Source: Austwickia chelonae
GTDB lineage: Bacteria; Actinomycetota; Actinomycetes; Actinomycetales; Dermatophilaceae
Direction of reading: 5' to 3'
Length of the DNA: 64,000 bases
NCBI RefSeq assembly: GCF_003391095.1
Contig: NZ_CP031447.1
Coordinates: 1,178,001-1,242,000 of the forward strand
In this document: positions 12,849-22,402 of the stretch, one piece after another
How the letters are laid out: each line of letters opens with the position of its first letter
Position numbering within the stretch: the stretch's first letter is position 1
Made by a program: the position numbers and the translations under genes
The notes under the pieces: generated by a model
The model's input: only the letters and a program-made list of their open reading frames with translations
Databases searched by the model: none
Told to the model about the DNA's origin: nothing

Positions 12849-13985
12849 TCAGCTCTGGGGCGGAATCTCCGGTTGTGGTTCCTCCGGAGCCATGACCTGG
12901 GCTAGCGGCGAAGCTTGGTCGGATCTCACGGCGTCGGGGCTGAGAGTTCCAGTAGGTGCGGCGATCGCGGAGACGTCGACGGCTTCGACGACGACTCGAG
13001 GCTGCGCGAAATGGCACGCTGACTCGTGTTCCCCGGTGCCATCCGGACGTAAGGTCAGCGTCGGCTCCTCGGAACTGCAGATGTCTTGGGCCATCCAGCA
13101 TCGGGTGTGGAAACGGCATCCGGTAGGCGGATTGGCCGGTGAAGGGACATCCCCGGTCAGCACGATCTGTTCGCGTTTGTCGCGCAAGGTCGGGTCCGGA
13201 ACCGGAACCGCGGAGAGCAGAGCTTGCGTGTACGGATGGGTCGGCCGACCGTAGATCTCGTCCTCTTCGCCGATCTCGGCCATCTTCCCCAGGTACATGA
13301 CACCGACCCGGTCAGAGATGTGCCGGACCACGGACAGGTCGTGGGCGATGAAGATGTAGCTGAGTCCGAGTTCTTCCTGCAAACGGCTCATGAGGTTCAC
13401 GACCTGGGCCTGTACCGAGACGTCGAGTGCGGAGACCGGTTCGTCGCAGATCAACACTTTCGGGTTGAGCGCGATGCCTCGAGCGATGCCGATGCGCTGC
13501 CGCTGCCCGCCGGAGAACTGGTGCGGATAGCGGTTGATGTGTTCCGGGTTCAACCCGACCAGCTCGAGAAGATCACGGACGGCCTTGTCGTACCCGCCCT
13601 TCGGAATGGCGTCGCGGTGAATCCGGAAGGGCTCTCCGATGATGTCTCCGACTGTTTTCCGGGGGTTCAACGAGGTGTACGGATCCTGGAAGACGATTTG
13701 GATGTCGCGGCGGATCCGCCGCATGGCGGCACCCTTCTGGGCGTACATGTCGACCCCGTTGAAGACGACCCGGCCACTGGTGGGTTCTTCCAGGCGCATG
13801 AGCAGCCTTCCCAAGGTGGACTTACCGCACCCGGACTCGCCGACGATGCCGAGCGTCTCCCCTTTACTCAAGGAGAAGCTGACCCCGTCGACGGCTTTCA
13901 CTTTGCCCACCGGGCGTCGGAGAACACCGCTGAGGATCGGGTAGTGCTTGACCAGGTTCTCGGCGATGAGGACAGGTTCAGTCAC
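12849..13985 (-). CDS. dppF: Dipeptide/oligopeptide ABC importer, ATP-binding protein DppF type
   Basis: From GTG 13985 the product has 378 residues and begins TEPVLIAENLVKHY. Walker A is GESGCGKS at about residues 49-56. The ABC signature region is FSGGQRQRIGIARGIALNP and Walker B is LICDEPVSALDVS. The C-terminal oligopeptide-transporter extension has PTGCRFHTRCWMAQDIC, a cysteine-rich segment typical of the family. The start overlaps the dppD stop, giving translational coupling. The open frame continues upstream to 14318 but that part only mirrors dppD in another frame. It ends in an acidic, Pro-rich tail. Confidence 0.95.
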   Translation of the reverse strand: MTEPVLIAENLVKHYPILSGVLRRPVGKVKAVDGVSFSLSKGETLGIVGESGCGKSTLGRLLMRLEEPTSGRVVFNGVDMYAQKGAAMRRIRRDIQIVFQDPYTSLNPRKTVGDIIGEPFRIHRDAIPKGGYDKAVRDLLELVGLNPEHINRYPHQFSGGQRQRIGIARGIALNPKVLICDEPVSALDVSVQAQVVNLMSRLQEELGLSYIFIAHDLSVVRHISDRVGVMYLGKMAEIGEEDEIYGRPTHPYTQALLSAVPVPDPTLRDKREQIVLTGDVPSPANPPTGCRFHTRCWMAQDICSSEEPTLTLRPDGTGEHESACHFAQPRVVVEAVDVSAIAAPTGTLSPDAVRSDQASPLAQVMAPEEPQPEIPPQS

Positions 13986-15024
13986 CGTAGACCTCCTCGG
14001 CGAAATGGCAGGCGGTCGGACGGCCTGGGACGACCTCACGCAGCTCGGGCAGTTCCTCGGTGCAGCGTTGACGGGCATGACCGCACCGAGGATGGAACGG
14101 ACATCCCTTGGGCATACGTAACAGGTTCGGTGGAAGTCCACCGATGGCGGCGAGGGTCTGCCCCTTCTGGTCCAAACGAGGGATGGAATCCAGCAGCCCC
14201 TTCGTGTACGGATGGGCCGGACGCCGGTAGAGCTCGAAGACGTCAGCGGTCTCCATGAGCCGACCTGCGTACATGACCGCGATCCGGTCGGCGACATCGG
14301 CGACGACCCCGAGGTCATGGGTGATGAGGATCAGCCCCATCTGCCGCTCTTCCTTGAGCTCCTGGAGGAGGCGCATGATCTGTGCCTGCACCGTGACGTC
14401 CAGAGCGGTGGTGGGCTCGTCGGCGATCAGGACGGCGGGGTCCAAAGCGATGGCCATCGCGATCATGATGCGTTGACGCATACCACCGGAGAACTGATGG
14501 GGGTAGGCCTTGACCCGTTGGCGAGCCGCAGGGATCTGTACCCGTTCCATGAGCGAGACTGCCTGGTCCATGGCATCGGACTTGTTCAGCCCCCGATGCT
14601 GACGGAACATCTCCGCGATCTGCCAGCCCACCGGAAACACCGGGTTGAGTGCGGACAGGGCGTCCTGGAAGATCATCGAGATCTCTGGCCCCCTGGTCCG
14701 ACGCCTCTTCTCCTCGGGCATCGTCAAGAGTTCGTGGCCGTTGTACTTCACCGACCCTTTGGGGACCCGCGCGGGCGGGCTGTCCAGGATGCCCAGGATC
14801 GCTTGGGCGGTCACCGACTTCCCAGAGCCGGACTCACCGAGGATCGCGAGGGTTTCACCAGGGTCGAGTCGGAAACTCACCCCGTTGATGGCGTGGGCGG
14901 TCCCGTCGTCGGTGTGGAAGTCGACGTACAGATCGTCCACCTCCAACAGGGACGATCCGTCCACAGGGGCGAAGAGGGAAGACTTCTCCGGGTCACGCTG
15001 GGACACGGACGTGGCGGCGTTCAT
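13978..15024 (-). CDS. dppD: Dipeptide/oligopeptide ABC importer, ATP-binding protein DppD type
   Basis: This 348-residue ATPase pairs with DppF. Walker A is GESGSGKS at residues 63-70. The signature is FSGGMRQRIMIAMAIALDP and Walker B is LIADEPTTALDVT. The C-terminal family extension is PKGCPFHPRCGHARQRC. The first 25 residues are variable and the conserved domain begins at LLEVDDLYVDFHTDDG, so a slightly later start is possible. It lies 15 bases downstream of dppC and overlaps dppF. Confidence 0.95.
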   Translation of the reverse strand: MNAATSVSQRDPEKSSLFAPVDGSSLLEVDDLYVDFHTDDGTAHAINGVSFRLDPGETLAILGESGSGKSVTAQAILGILDSPPARVPKGSVKYNGHELLTMPEEKRRRTRGPEISMIFQDALSALNPVFPVGWQIAEMFRQHRGLNKSDAMDQAVSLMERVQIPAARQRVKAYPHQFSGGMRQRIMIAMAIALDPAVLIADEPTTALDVTVQAQIMRLLQELKEERQMGLILITHDLGVVADVADRIAVMYAGRLMETADVFELYRRPAHPYTKGLLDSIPRLDQKGQTLAAIGGLPPNLLRMPKGCPFHPRCGHARQRCTEELPELREVVPGRPTACHFAEEVYGD

Positions 15025-15039
15025 CGTCTTGTCCTCTCC

Positions 15040-15975
15040 TTATCGCTGTTTGGGGTCGAAGGCATCGCGTACGACGTCCCCCAGGGTCATGAAGGCCAGT
15101 ACGCACAGGCTGAGGAAAGCCGCCGGACAGAGCAGGTTGTGCGGGGACAGCTGGTACCAGGACAGGGAAGCGTTGATGGCGGTTCCCCAGGACGTCGCTG
15201 GGTGCTGCAGCCCGATGCCCAGGAAAGATAAAGTGGCCTCGGCCGCGATGTACGCCCCGAAATGGATCGTCGCGATCACCAGGACCGGCGCCATGGCATT
15301 GGGCAGGATGTGCTGCACGATGATCCGTAACGGCGAGGCCCCCAAGGCGCGCGCGGCCAACACGTATTCGTTCTGCTTGATCTGTAGGACGGAGCTACGC
15401 ATCAGCCGGGCGATGCTGGGCCATCCGAAGAGCATGAGCACGAAGACGACTTTGAAGACGACGAGTAAGTAGGGGTCGTTTGGCCGACTGACCCAGGTCG
15501 ACATGAAGAGGATGCCGCCGAGCAACATCGGAATGGCGAAGACCATGTCGGTGACCCGGGAGATCACGGCGTCGATCCACCCCCCGTAGAAGCCGGCGAT
15601 GACGCCGAGGAGACTTCCGAAGGTCGCGGTTGCCAGGGTGGTGAGGAGACCGACGGTGATGGAGGCACGGGCTGCGTAGACCGACCGGGAATAGACGTCC
15701 CGGCCCAGGTGGTCGAAGCCGAAGACGGCGCCGTCGCCTGGCGCGCGCCTGGCACGGGAAAGTTCTCCGTAGTTGGGGTCGACGCTGGTGAACAGGCTGG
15801 GGAACAAGGCCATCGCCAGGAAGACGACGATGATCGAGGAAGCCACCCAGAACAGGGGGCGTTTGCGTAACTGCCGCCAGGCGTCCTGGGTCAGGGAGCG
15901 GCCGGGCGCGGACTCGCCGCCGTCGGAGGATGACGGGGGTGCAGAGGGGAGCGTTTCCGCGGTGGCATCAGTCAT
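15040..15975 (-). CDS. dppC: Dipeptide/oligopeptide ABC importer, permease DppC type
   Basis: A 311-residue inner-membrane permease with a first helix at WVASSIIVVFLAMALFPSLF and five more after it, as in DppC/OppC. The cytoplasmic coupling motif of ABC importers is in EYVLAARALGASPLRIIVQHI (EAA loop). The N-terminal 40 residues are polar and Ser/Glu-rich. The ATG overlaps the end of dppB by eight bases. Confidence 0.94.
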   Translation of the reverse strand: MTDATAETLPSAPPSSSDGGESAPGRSLTQDAWRQLRKRPLFWVASSIIVVFLAMALFPSLFTSVDPNYGELSRARRAPGDGAVFGFDHLGRDVYSRSVYAARASITVGLLTTLATATFGSLLGVIAGFYGGWIDAVISRVTDMVFAIPMLLGGILFMSTWVSRPNDPYLLVVFKVVFVLMLFGWPSIARLMRSSVLQIKQNEYVLAARALGASPLRIIVQHILPNAMAPVLVIATIHFGAYIAAEATLSFLGIGLQHPATSWGTAINASLSWYQLSPHNLLCPAAFLSLCVLAFMTLGDVVRDAFDPKQR

Positions 15976-16894
15976 GGCTGATCCTAGGGTCGAGCACGCC
16001 GCAGAGTAGGTCGACGAGCAGGTTCATGACGAGAAAGACGATGACGAGTACGGTGACCGCACCGACCACGGCGAGTCCGTCCCGGTTGGCTATGCCGGTG
16101 AAGATCATGCTGCCGACGCCTTGGATGTTGAAGATGCGTTCGGTGACGATGGCTCCGCCGAGCAGGCCGCCGAAGTCGGCACCGATGAAAGTGACGACGG
16201 GGATGAGGGAGTTGCGCAGGGTGTGCACGCTGATGGCCCGGCGTCGAGTGAGGCCTTTGGCGATCGCGGTGCGGGCGTAATCGGCGCGGAGGTTCTCGAC
16301 CAGGCTGGTCCGGGTGAGCCGGGCGACATAGGCCACGGAGAGTAACGCGAGGACCATGCCCGGCAGGATCAGCTCGTTCAGCGGTGCTTCCGGAGAGACC
16401 GTGGGGCGGAACCAACCGAGTTGGATCGCGAAGACGATCTGGGCTACCGGGCCGATCACGATGATCGGAATGGAGATGAAGATCAAAGTGGCCAAGATCA
16501 CGGTCGTGTCGATCAGTCCGCCTTTACGGACTCCAGCGAGAACACCGATAGAAATGCCGATCAGGATCTCGAAGGAGATGGCGATGAGCGCCAACTTGGT
16601 GGTGGTCGGATACCGCTGGAGGAGTTCATCAGCGACCTGATTGCCGAAATAGTTCGTGCCGAGGTCGCCCTGAGCCAATTTTCCGAGGTATTTGCCGTAC
16701 TGGATTAGCAGCGGATCGTCCAGATTATGTTCGGCCCGGTACTGGGCTACATAGGCCGGTGGGCAGGGGCGCTCGCCGCATTTTCCGTCCGTGGGGTCGC
16801 CAGGTAGAGCGAAGACCATGGCGAAGATCACGAATGTCGCTCCGAGAGCGACCGGGATCATTTGCAGCAGGCGCCTGATGACGTACTTGCCCAC
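15968..16894 (-). CDS. dppB: Dipeptide/oligopeptide ABC importer, permease DppB type
   Basis: From GTG 16894 the product has 308 residues and begins VGKYVIRRLLQMIPVALGAT, the classical DppB N-terminus. AGGAGGT lies six bases before this GTG, which decides the start over the longer open frame to 17011. Six membrane helices are visible; the EAA coupling loop is near YARTAIAKGLTRRRAISVHT. TDGKCGERPCPP in the first extracellular loop carries two cysteines that could form a disulfide. Confidence 0.94.
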   Translation of the reverse strand: MGKYVIRRLLQMIPVALGATFVIFAMVFALPGDPTDGKCGERPCPPAYVAQYRAEHNLDDPLLIQYGKYLGKLAQGDLGTNYFGNQVADELLQRYPTTTKLALIAISFEILIGISIGVLAGVRKGGLIDTTVILATLIFISIPIIVIGPVAQIVFAIQLGWFRPTVSPEAPLNELILPGMVLALLSVAYVARLTRTSLVENLRADYARTAIAKGLTRRRAISVHTLRNSLIPVVTFIGADFGGLLGGAIVTERIFNIQGVGSMIFTGIANRDGLAVVGAVTVLVIVFLVMNLLVDLLCGVLDPRISHD

Positions 16895-17209
16895 GACACC
16901 TCCTAGGTTGTCGTCGACGGCGGGGGCTGACATCGAGGTCAGGGAACATGATTTATCCGGGTGGCAGCCCGGTGCCGTCTGGTGGACGGTGCTTGTCGGG
17001 GAGATCTGCACCGTGATGAGAGTGGCAGTGAGAATACATACCGGAGTTGCCCTGTGCCCGGTGTTCGGAGCTTCTTGACCTGTGTCGAAATGATGTTTGT
17101 GCGGAGACGACAGGCCGAACCTGCCGGGTCAGCCCGCGGACTGAGCAGTGCGGGCCGACCCGGAGGTGTTTTTCAGCAGGGTCCGGTGTGAGAGAGAACT
17201 TGGCTCAGC
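16895..17209 (-). other. dppA-dppB intergenic region, no gene
   Basis: This 315-base stretch holds no supportable gene. It contains the hairpin at 17124-17163 just downstream of dppA, a possible -10 hexamer TATTCT for dppB at 17031-17036 (minus strand; no good -35), and the dppB ribosome-binding site AGGAGGT. The layout suggests partial termination after dppA, a common way to make more binding protein than permease. Confidence 0.6.
17124..17163 (-). terminator. stem-loop after dppA, probable partial terminator
   Basis: Arms CCGGGTCAGCCCGC and GCGGGCCGACCCGG form a 14-bp stem with one G-T pair and a 12-base loop. It begins 47 bases after the dppA stop on the minus strand and lies well before dppB. 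It may end part of the transcripts or protect the dppA mRNA 3' end. Confidence 0.6.
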
Positions 17210-18817
17210 TCACTTCCGTTTGATCTGCCGGTAGTCGGGTTTTCCGTCGATGTCGAGTTTGACGTCGGCGATCTTGTTCGACCATCCGGCGTGTTCGGTA
17301 TAACTCCACAGCGGGATGGAGGGCATATCTGCCACGAGCATCTTCTCGGCTTCGACAAACAGCTTGAAGCCGTCCTCCTTGCTGGGGGCAGCGAGTGCTT
17401 CCTTCAGTTTGGCGTCGAAGGCGGGGTTGGAGTAGTCGGAGTCATTGCTGGAGCCGCCGGTGCCGTAGAGCGGGGTCAGGTAGTTCTCCGGCGAGGGGTA
17501 GTCCATCTGCCATCCGGCGCGGAACATCCCCTTCATCTCCCGTTTCTTGACCGTGTTACGGAAGGTCTTGAAGTCGACGCTGGGGGCACCTTGGCACTGG
17601 ATGCCCAGAGTGTTCGTGATGGACTGGCAGGCGGCGTCGACCCATCCGCGATGGTCGGAGTCGGCGTTGTAGCCGATGGTGAGGACGCCGGTGAATCCGC
17701 CGGCTTCGGCGAGTTTGGCCTTGGCCTTGTCCTTGTCGTACTGGCAGTATTCGCCGCAGTTGTCCGTGGGGTAGCCGTCGATCGCGGCCGAGGCGACCCA
17801 GCCGTTCAACGGCTTGCGTTCGTTGTTGAAGACCGCCTTGATGATTTCTTCGCGGTTGATGGCCATCGAGATGGCCTGCTTGAGCTTGGGGTTCTGCACG
17901 GTGGGGTCGGTCTTGGCCGGGGCGAAGGTCACATGCTGGACCGTGGAGGTCTTGTCGCGGACGGAGAACCTGTTGGGCAGGTCGTTCTTGTACCGGCCGC
18001 CGGCCAGTGCGTCTGAGGGGAAGCCGTAGGTGACATCGAGGTTGTTGGCCTGGACGTCCTTGTAGGCGGCGCCGGCGTCCTGATACATCCGGAAGGTGAT
18101 CTTGTCGGACTGTCCCTTGAACTCGCCGGCGTACTCCTTGTTCTTCTCCAGGACGATCTGCTGGTTGGCATCCCACTGGACGACCTTGTAAGGGCCGGCA
18201 CCGATCGGTTTCTTCCCGAAATCGCCCTTCGGGTTGGCGAAGAAGGCGTCCGGCATGGGGGTGAAGGCGCTATATCCCAGGCGGAGACCGAAGTCGGAGG
18301 TGGGGTTGGAGAGCGTGACCTCGAAAGTGTGGTCGTCGACGACCTTCAGGCCCTTCATCTCCTTCACCGTGGATTCGGGTTTGGAGACGTCTTCGTATCC
18401 TTCGATGGGAGCCATGAAGGACCCTGCACCCATGGCATTGGGCCCGAAGGCGGCGTAATTCCAGGCATCGACGAAGTTCTTGGCCTTCACCTCGGTGCCA
18501 TCGGAGAACTTCTGGCCCTTCTTCAGGGTGATGGTGAACACTTTCGTGTTGACGTCGCTGATCTTCTCGGCGAGGTCGTTCTGCGGCTTGGCGGTGTCGG
18601 CGTCGTAATGGAGCAAACGCGCCGTGGTCAGGCCGAGGATCTCGCCGGCGCAGGATTCGGTGGTGTTCGCCGGGATCAGGTCGTTCTGCGGATTGCATCC
18701 CCTGACAGTGATGTTGTTCCCCTGGGCATCGGATTTGCCGCCACCGCCACAGGAGGCGGTGATCAGGGATGCGGCGGTCAGGCACACAACGACGGCGACG
18801 CGGGTTTTTCCTCGCAT
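17210..18817 (-). CDS. dppA: Peptide ABC importer substrate-binding lipoprotein, DppA/OppA type
   Basis: A 535-residue family 5 solute-binding protein. The signal peptide MRGKTRVAVVVCLTAASLIT ends in ASC with the lipidated Cys at residue 23, followed by a GGGG linker, so it is anchored outside the membrane. AKNFVDAWNYAAFGPNA, LGYSAFTPMPDAFF and GAGPYKVVQWD are typical of the family, as is the C-terminal DMPSIPLWSY. AGGAGGT lies before the ATG. It is the first gene of the dpp operon, with its own promoter and a hairpin after it. Confidence 0.95.
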   Translation of the reverse strand: MRGKTRVAVVVCLTAASLITASCGGGGKSDAQGNNITVRGCNPQNDLIPANTTESCAGEILGLTTARLLHYDADTAKPQNDLAEKISDVNTKVFTITLKKGQKFSDGTEVKAKNFVDAWNYAAFGPNAMGAGSFMAPIEGYEDVSKPESTVKEMKGLKVVDDHTFEVTLSNPTSDFGLRLGYSAFTPMPDAFFANPKGDFGKKPIGAGPYKVVQWDANQQIVLEKNKEYAGEFKGQSDKITFRMYQDAGAAYKDVQANNLDVTYGFPSDALAGGRYKNDLPNRFSVRDKTSTVQHVTFAPAKTDPTVQNPKLKQAISMAINREEIIKAVFNNERKPLNGWVASAAIDGYPTDNCGEYCQYDKDKAKAKLAEAGGFTGVLTIGYNADSDHRGWVDAACQSITNTLGIQCQGAPSVDFKTFRNTVKKREMKGMFRAGWQMDYPSPENYLTPLYGTGGSSNDSDYSNPAFDAKLKEALAAPSKEDGFKLFVEAEKMLVADMPSIPLWSYTEHAGWSNKIADVKLDIDGKPDYRQIKRK

Positions 18818-18940
18818 GAATGGGACCTCCTATGCGGGGTTCACGCCCGGTTGACGGGAACCAGCTGCCGTCGGCGCATTCACGGAACGTTGGGGTGTGA
18901 AGTGCCTTGTGGTACAAGGGCAGCATGAGAATTGTCGGCC

Positions 18941-18968
18941 AAAATAAGAGGGGTTCAGGCTTCCTCAA
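18941..18968 (-). promoter_or_regulatory. candidate dppA promoter
   Basis: On the minus strand TTGAGG (18968-18963) and TATTTT (18946-18941) are separated by 16 bases. Transcription would start near 18934 and give a leader of about 115 bases. The inverted repeat at 18905-18919 would lie just downstream of the start and could be an operator. Confidence 0.45.
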
Positions 18969-19155
18969 CATGGGGTATACCTAATCGTGACCTTCACGTG
19001 ATTCTTTTTTGTTCGACAGCATCCGATGGGATTTTTCTGAGGCTTGTCGATCCTCAACGATGCATTCGATGAACTAAAATTCGCCCACCACTCGGAGCTG
19101 GACGTGCCTCAGGAGCAAGCCGGTGAGGCGCAAGGGCCAGTACTGTAGGTGGAGC

Positions 19156-19179
19156 GGCGTGTCGGGGCCCCGACACGCC
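19156..19179 (+). repeat. 24-base perfect palindrome in the alaS leader
   Basis: GGCGTGTCGGGG is followed directly by its exact complement CCCCGACACGCC. As RNA it would form a stem of about 10 bp with a four-base loop, ending 27 bases before the alaS ATG and close to its ribosome-binding site. It may be an attenuator, an operator or the terminator of a lost upstream gene. Confidence 0.65.
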
Positions 19180-19206
19180 TACGTCGTCACCCGCAAGGAC
19201 CCCTGC

Positions 19207-21909
19207 ATGGATACCGCCGAGATCAGGCGCCGTTGGCTGACCTTCTTCGAGAAGAACGGACACACCGTCGTCCCCAGCGCTCCGCTGCTCTACGACGACC
19301 CCAATCTGCTGTTCGTCAACGCCGGTATGGTTCCCTTCAAGCCGTACTTCCTCGGTCTCGAGAGCGCCCCCTACGCGCGTGCCACCTCGGTACAGAAATG
19401 TGTCCGTACCGGCGACATCGACGAAGTCGGCAAGACCACCCGCCACGGCACCTTCTTCCAGATGAACGGCAACTTCTCCTTCGGCGACTACTTCAAGGAA
19501 GGCGCCGTCAAGTACGCCTGGGAGCTGATCACCGGTCCGCAGGATCAAGGTGGGTACGGCTTCGACCCCGACAAGGTCTGGGTCACCGTTCTCGGCCCAG
19601 GACACCACCCTGGATATCCGCACGGCGATGCCGAAGCCGTCGAGATGTGGCGCGCGGTCGGGCTGCCCGACGAACGTATCCAGCGTCGTGGCCTCAAGGA
19701 CAACTATTGGCACATGGGCGTTCCCGGCCCGGGCGGGCCGTGCTCGGAGATCTATATCGACCGCGGACCCCAATACGGTGCTGACGGCGGACCCGAAGCT
19801 GACGAAGACCGCTTCCTGGAGATCTGGAACCTGGTCTTCCAAACTGAGGAACTCTCTGCCGTGCGGGCCAAGGACGACTTCGACGTGGCCAAGGCACTGC
19901 CTGCCAAGAACATCGACACCGGGCTCGGGCTGGAACGTACCGCCTATCTCATGCAGGGCGTCGACAACCTGTACGAGATCGACGAGGTCTTCCCGGTGAT
20001 CCGTCGTGCCGAAGAGCTCGCGGGGAAAAAATACGGCATCCACACTCCTGACGACGTGCGTTTCCGAGTAGTTGCCGACCACGTCCGGTCTTCCCTGATG
20101 CTGATCGGGGACGGAGTGACTCCTGGCAATGAAGGCCGCGGCTATGTGCTGCGACGGCTGCTGCGTCGCGCGGTCCGGTCCATGCGGCTGCTGGGCGTGC
20201 ACGATCCGGCGCTGCCGGAGCTGCTCCCGGTGTCGATGGGACGGATGAGCCAGTCCTATCCCGAACTCGAACGTGATTTCGGGCGGATCAGTCAGATCGC
20301 TTACGCCGAGGAGGAGGCCTTCCGACGTACCCTCGCCTCGGGCACCAGCATCCTCGACGTCGCTGTGGCCAAGACCAAGGCCGGAGGGGGGGACACGCTC
20401 ACCGGTGGGGACGCCTTCAAACTGCACGACACCTACGGCTTCCCCATCGACCTGACTCTGGAGATGGCTGCGGAGCAGGGATTGTCCGTCGACGAGTCCG
20501 GTTTCCGTCAGCTGATGACTGAACAGCGGGAACGGGCAAAAGCTGACGCCAAAGCCAAGAAGCAGGGGCACGGAAGTGTCCAGGTCTACCGTGAGATCGC
20601 TGACTCCCTCGGCCGTCCGGTCGAATTCCTCGGCTACGGCGATGTCGTCGGGGAGGGGACCGTCGCCGGACTGGTGGCGGCCGGGAACGGGGTTTCCTCG
20701 GCTCGAGAGGGGGACCAGGTCGAGATCGTTCTGGACCGGACTCCGTTCTACGCCGAATCCGGTGGACAGATGCCGGACAAGGGCCTGATCACTTTCTCCA
20801 ACGGAGCGGTGATCGAGGTCGACGACGTCCAGTCACCGATCACTGGGCTCATCGTGCACCGGGCGAGGGTGATCTCCGGCGAGGTCGAGGTCGGACTTCC
20901 TGCGTTGGGTCAGGTCGATGTGCTGCGACGTAAGGGGATCAGCCGCGCACACACCGCCACCCACCTCGTTCACCAAGCAATGCGGGAAGCACTCGGGGAG
21001 ACGGCGACCCAGGCCGGTTCGCTCAACCGGCCAGGAAGTCTCCGATTCGACTTCAAAGCGGGCCAACCTGTTCCGGCCGCGGTTCTGCGTGATGTCGAAG
21101 CTCAGGTCAATGCCAAGCTGCTGGAAGACCTCCCGGTCTACGCCGAGATCATGTCCCAGCAGGAAGCGCTCGACTCCGGAGCCATGGCTCTCTTCGGCGA
21201 GAAATACGGCGATCAGGTCCGAGTCGTCTCGGTAGGCGACTGGTCCCGCGAACTCTGCGGGGGGACCCACGCCGAACGTGCAGGCCAGCTCGGGATCGTG
21301 AAGCTCTTCAGCGAAGCCTCCGTCGCCTCTGGTGTTCGTCGTGTGGAAGCGCTGGTCGGTGCCGACGCCTATGACTACCTGGCGCGAGAGAGCGTCATCG
21401 TCGGTCAGCTCACCGAAGTCGTGAAAGCGCGACCAGAGGAGTTGCCCGACCGGATCGGTGGCATCCTCAACAAGCTGCGGGAAGCCGAGAAAGAAATCGC
21501 CACCATGCGTCGCCAACAGGTTCTTTCCCAGGCTTCGGCGCTGGTCGATCAGGCACACGATGTCTCAGGCGTCACCGTGCTTGCCCACCATCTGGGCGAT
21601 GACATCAGCACGGATGATCTACGCCAGCTCGTCCTCGACCTGCGCGGACGGCTGGGAACGGAACGTCCATCTGTGGTGGCGCTCACCTCGGTGGTCAAAG
21701 AACGTCCGATGGTCGTCATCGCGACCAACGGTCCGGCACGCGAACTGAAGGTGAAAGCCGGCGCCCTGGTCAAGGTCGCTGCGCAGACCCTCGGAGGAGG
21801 AGGAGGAGGCAAAGATGACGTGGCTCAAGGCGGCGGCAGTGACCCCACCAGGATCGAAGACGCTCTCTCCAAGGTGAAGCAGGCCGTCGCCACTACGGTG
21901 ACCGGCTGA
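19207..21909 (+). CDS. alaS: Alanyl-tRNA synthetase
   Basis: From ATG 19207 the product has 900 residues, the normal length, and starts [25 protein letters not shown] lies seven bases upstream. The catalytic domain contains [14 protein letters not shown] and GMNG-like [16 protein letters not shown]. The editing domain has the zinc-site motif [12 protein letters not shown] (HxxxH) and [15 protein letters not shown]. The C-terminal oligomerisation region contains a Gly-rich stretch ([11 protein letters not shown]). An open frame continues to 19123 but crosses the palindrome and is unlikely to be translated. ruvX follows after one base. Confidence 0.97.
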   Translation: MDTAEIRRRWLTFFEKNGHTVVPSAPLLYDDPNLLFVNAGMVPFKPYFLGLESAPYARATSVQKCVRTGDIDEVGKTTRHGTFFQMNGNFSFGDYFKEGAVKYAWELITGPQDQGGYGFDPDKVWVTVLGPGHHPGYPHGDAEAVEMWRAVGLPDERIQRRGLKDNYWHMGVPGPGGPCSEIYIDRGPQYGADGGPEADEDRFLEIWNLVFQTEELSAVRAKDDFDVAKALPAKNIDTGLGLERTAYLMQGVDNLYEIDEVFPVIRRAEELAGKKYGIHTPDDVRFRVVADHVRSSLMLIGDGVTPGNEGRGYVLRRLLRRAVRSMRLLGVHDPALPELLPVSMGRMSQSYPELERDFGRISQIAYAEEEAFRRTLASGTSILDVAVAKTKAGGGDTLTGGDAFKLHDTYGFPIDLTLEMAAEQGLSVDESGFRQLMTEQRERAKADAKAKKQGHGSVQVYREIADSLGRPVEFLGYGDVVGEGTVAGLVAAGNGVSSAREGDQVEIVLDRTPFYAESGGQMPDKGLITFSNGAVIEVDDVQSPITGLIVHRARVISGEVEVGLPALGQVDVLRRKGISRAHTATHLVHQAMREALGETATQAGSLNRPGSLRFDFKAGQPVPAAVLRDVEAQVNAKLLEDLPVYAEIMSQQEALDSGAMALFGEKYGDQVRVVSVGDWSRELCGGTHAERAGQLGIVKLFSEASVASGVRRVEALVGADAYDYLARESVIVGQLTEVVKARPEELPDRIGGILNKLREAEKEIATMRRQQVLSQASALVDQAHDVSGVTVLAHHLGDDISTDDLRQLVLDLRGRLGTERPSVVALTSVVKERPMVVIATNGPARELKVKAGALVKVAAQTLGGGGGGKDDVAQGGGSDPTRIEDALSKVKQAVATTVTG

Positions 21910-21910
21910 C

Positions 21911-22402
21911 GTGCGCCCTGGACGGCGTGTCGGCGTCGATATCGGTCAGGCCCGTGTCGGAGTCGCAGTCTGCGATCCCGACGGCCTGATCGCGACTCCG
22001 GTCGAGTCTGTTCCCCGTGACCTGAGCGGGCACAAGGACATTGATCGGGTCGCCGAACTATGCGTTGAATTCGAGGCTGTGGAAGTGGTGGTGGGCCTGC
22101 CACTGTCCTTGTCCGGTGTCGAAGGTTCGGCGGCAGGCGCCGCGCGCGAGTATGCTCGCAGGCTCGCATCCCGAGTGCGTCCGGTGCCCATCCGTTTGGT
22201 GGATGAGCGCTTGACCACCGTCGATGCACACCGATCGTTGCGGGACGCTGGCCGTGGCACGCGCACCCACCGATCTGTCATCGATCAACAGTCTGCAGTC
22301 CTCATCCTGCAGACTGCCCTGGACATTGAACGAGCAACGAATTGGCCGGCTGGTGAACAACTACTCTCACGAAAGCCGCGGGCGTCGCGGCGCCACAACT
22401 AG
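21911..22402 (+). CDS. ruvX: Holliday junction resolvase-like protein RuvX/YqgF
   Basis: A 163-residue RNase H-fold protein beginning VRPGRRVGVDIGQARVGVAV, where DIG carries the first catalytic Asp. VVGLPLSLSGVEG and VDERLTTVDAHRSL follow, with Glu and Asp in the expected places. E. coli YqgF is essential and implicated in pre-16S rRNA processing. It starts with GTG one base after the alaS stop, and its 3' end overlaps mltG. Confidence 0.94.
   Translation: MRPGRRVGVDIGQARVGVAVCDPDGLIATPVESVPRDLSGHKDIDRVAELCVEFEAVEVVVGLPLSLSGVEGSAAGAAREYARRLASRVRPVPIRLVDERLTTVDAHRSLRDAGRGTRTHRSVIDQQSAVLILQTALDIERATNWPAGEQLLSRKPRASRRHN

Larger units (their letters stand above)
18818..19206. other. divergent control region between dppA and alaS
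   Basis: This 389-base stretch separates dppA (minus) from alaS (plus). It holds a candidate dppA promoter (18941-18968), a small inverted repeat CCTTGT-GGT-ACAAGG at 18905-18919 in the dppA leader, and a 24-base palindrome before alaS (19156-19179). A short open stretch ending at TAG 19146-19148 is discussed separately. No RNA gene is recognised. Confidence 0.6.

Noticed and set aside
14212-15231. Plus-strand frame of 339 codons across dppD and dppC
   Set aside because: It is a high-GC shadow of the transporter genes and spans a gene boundary.
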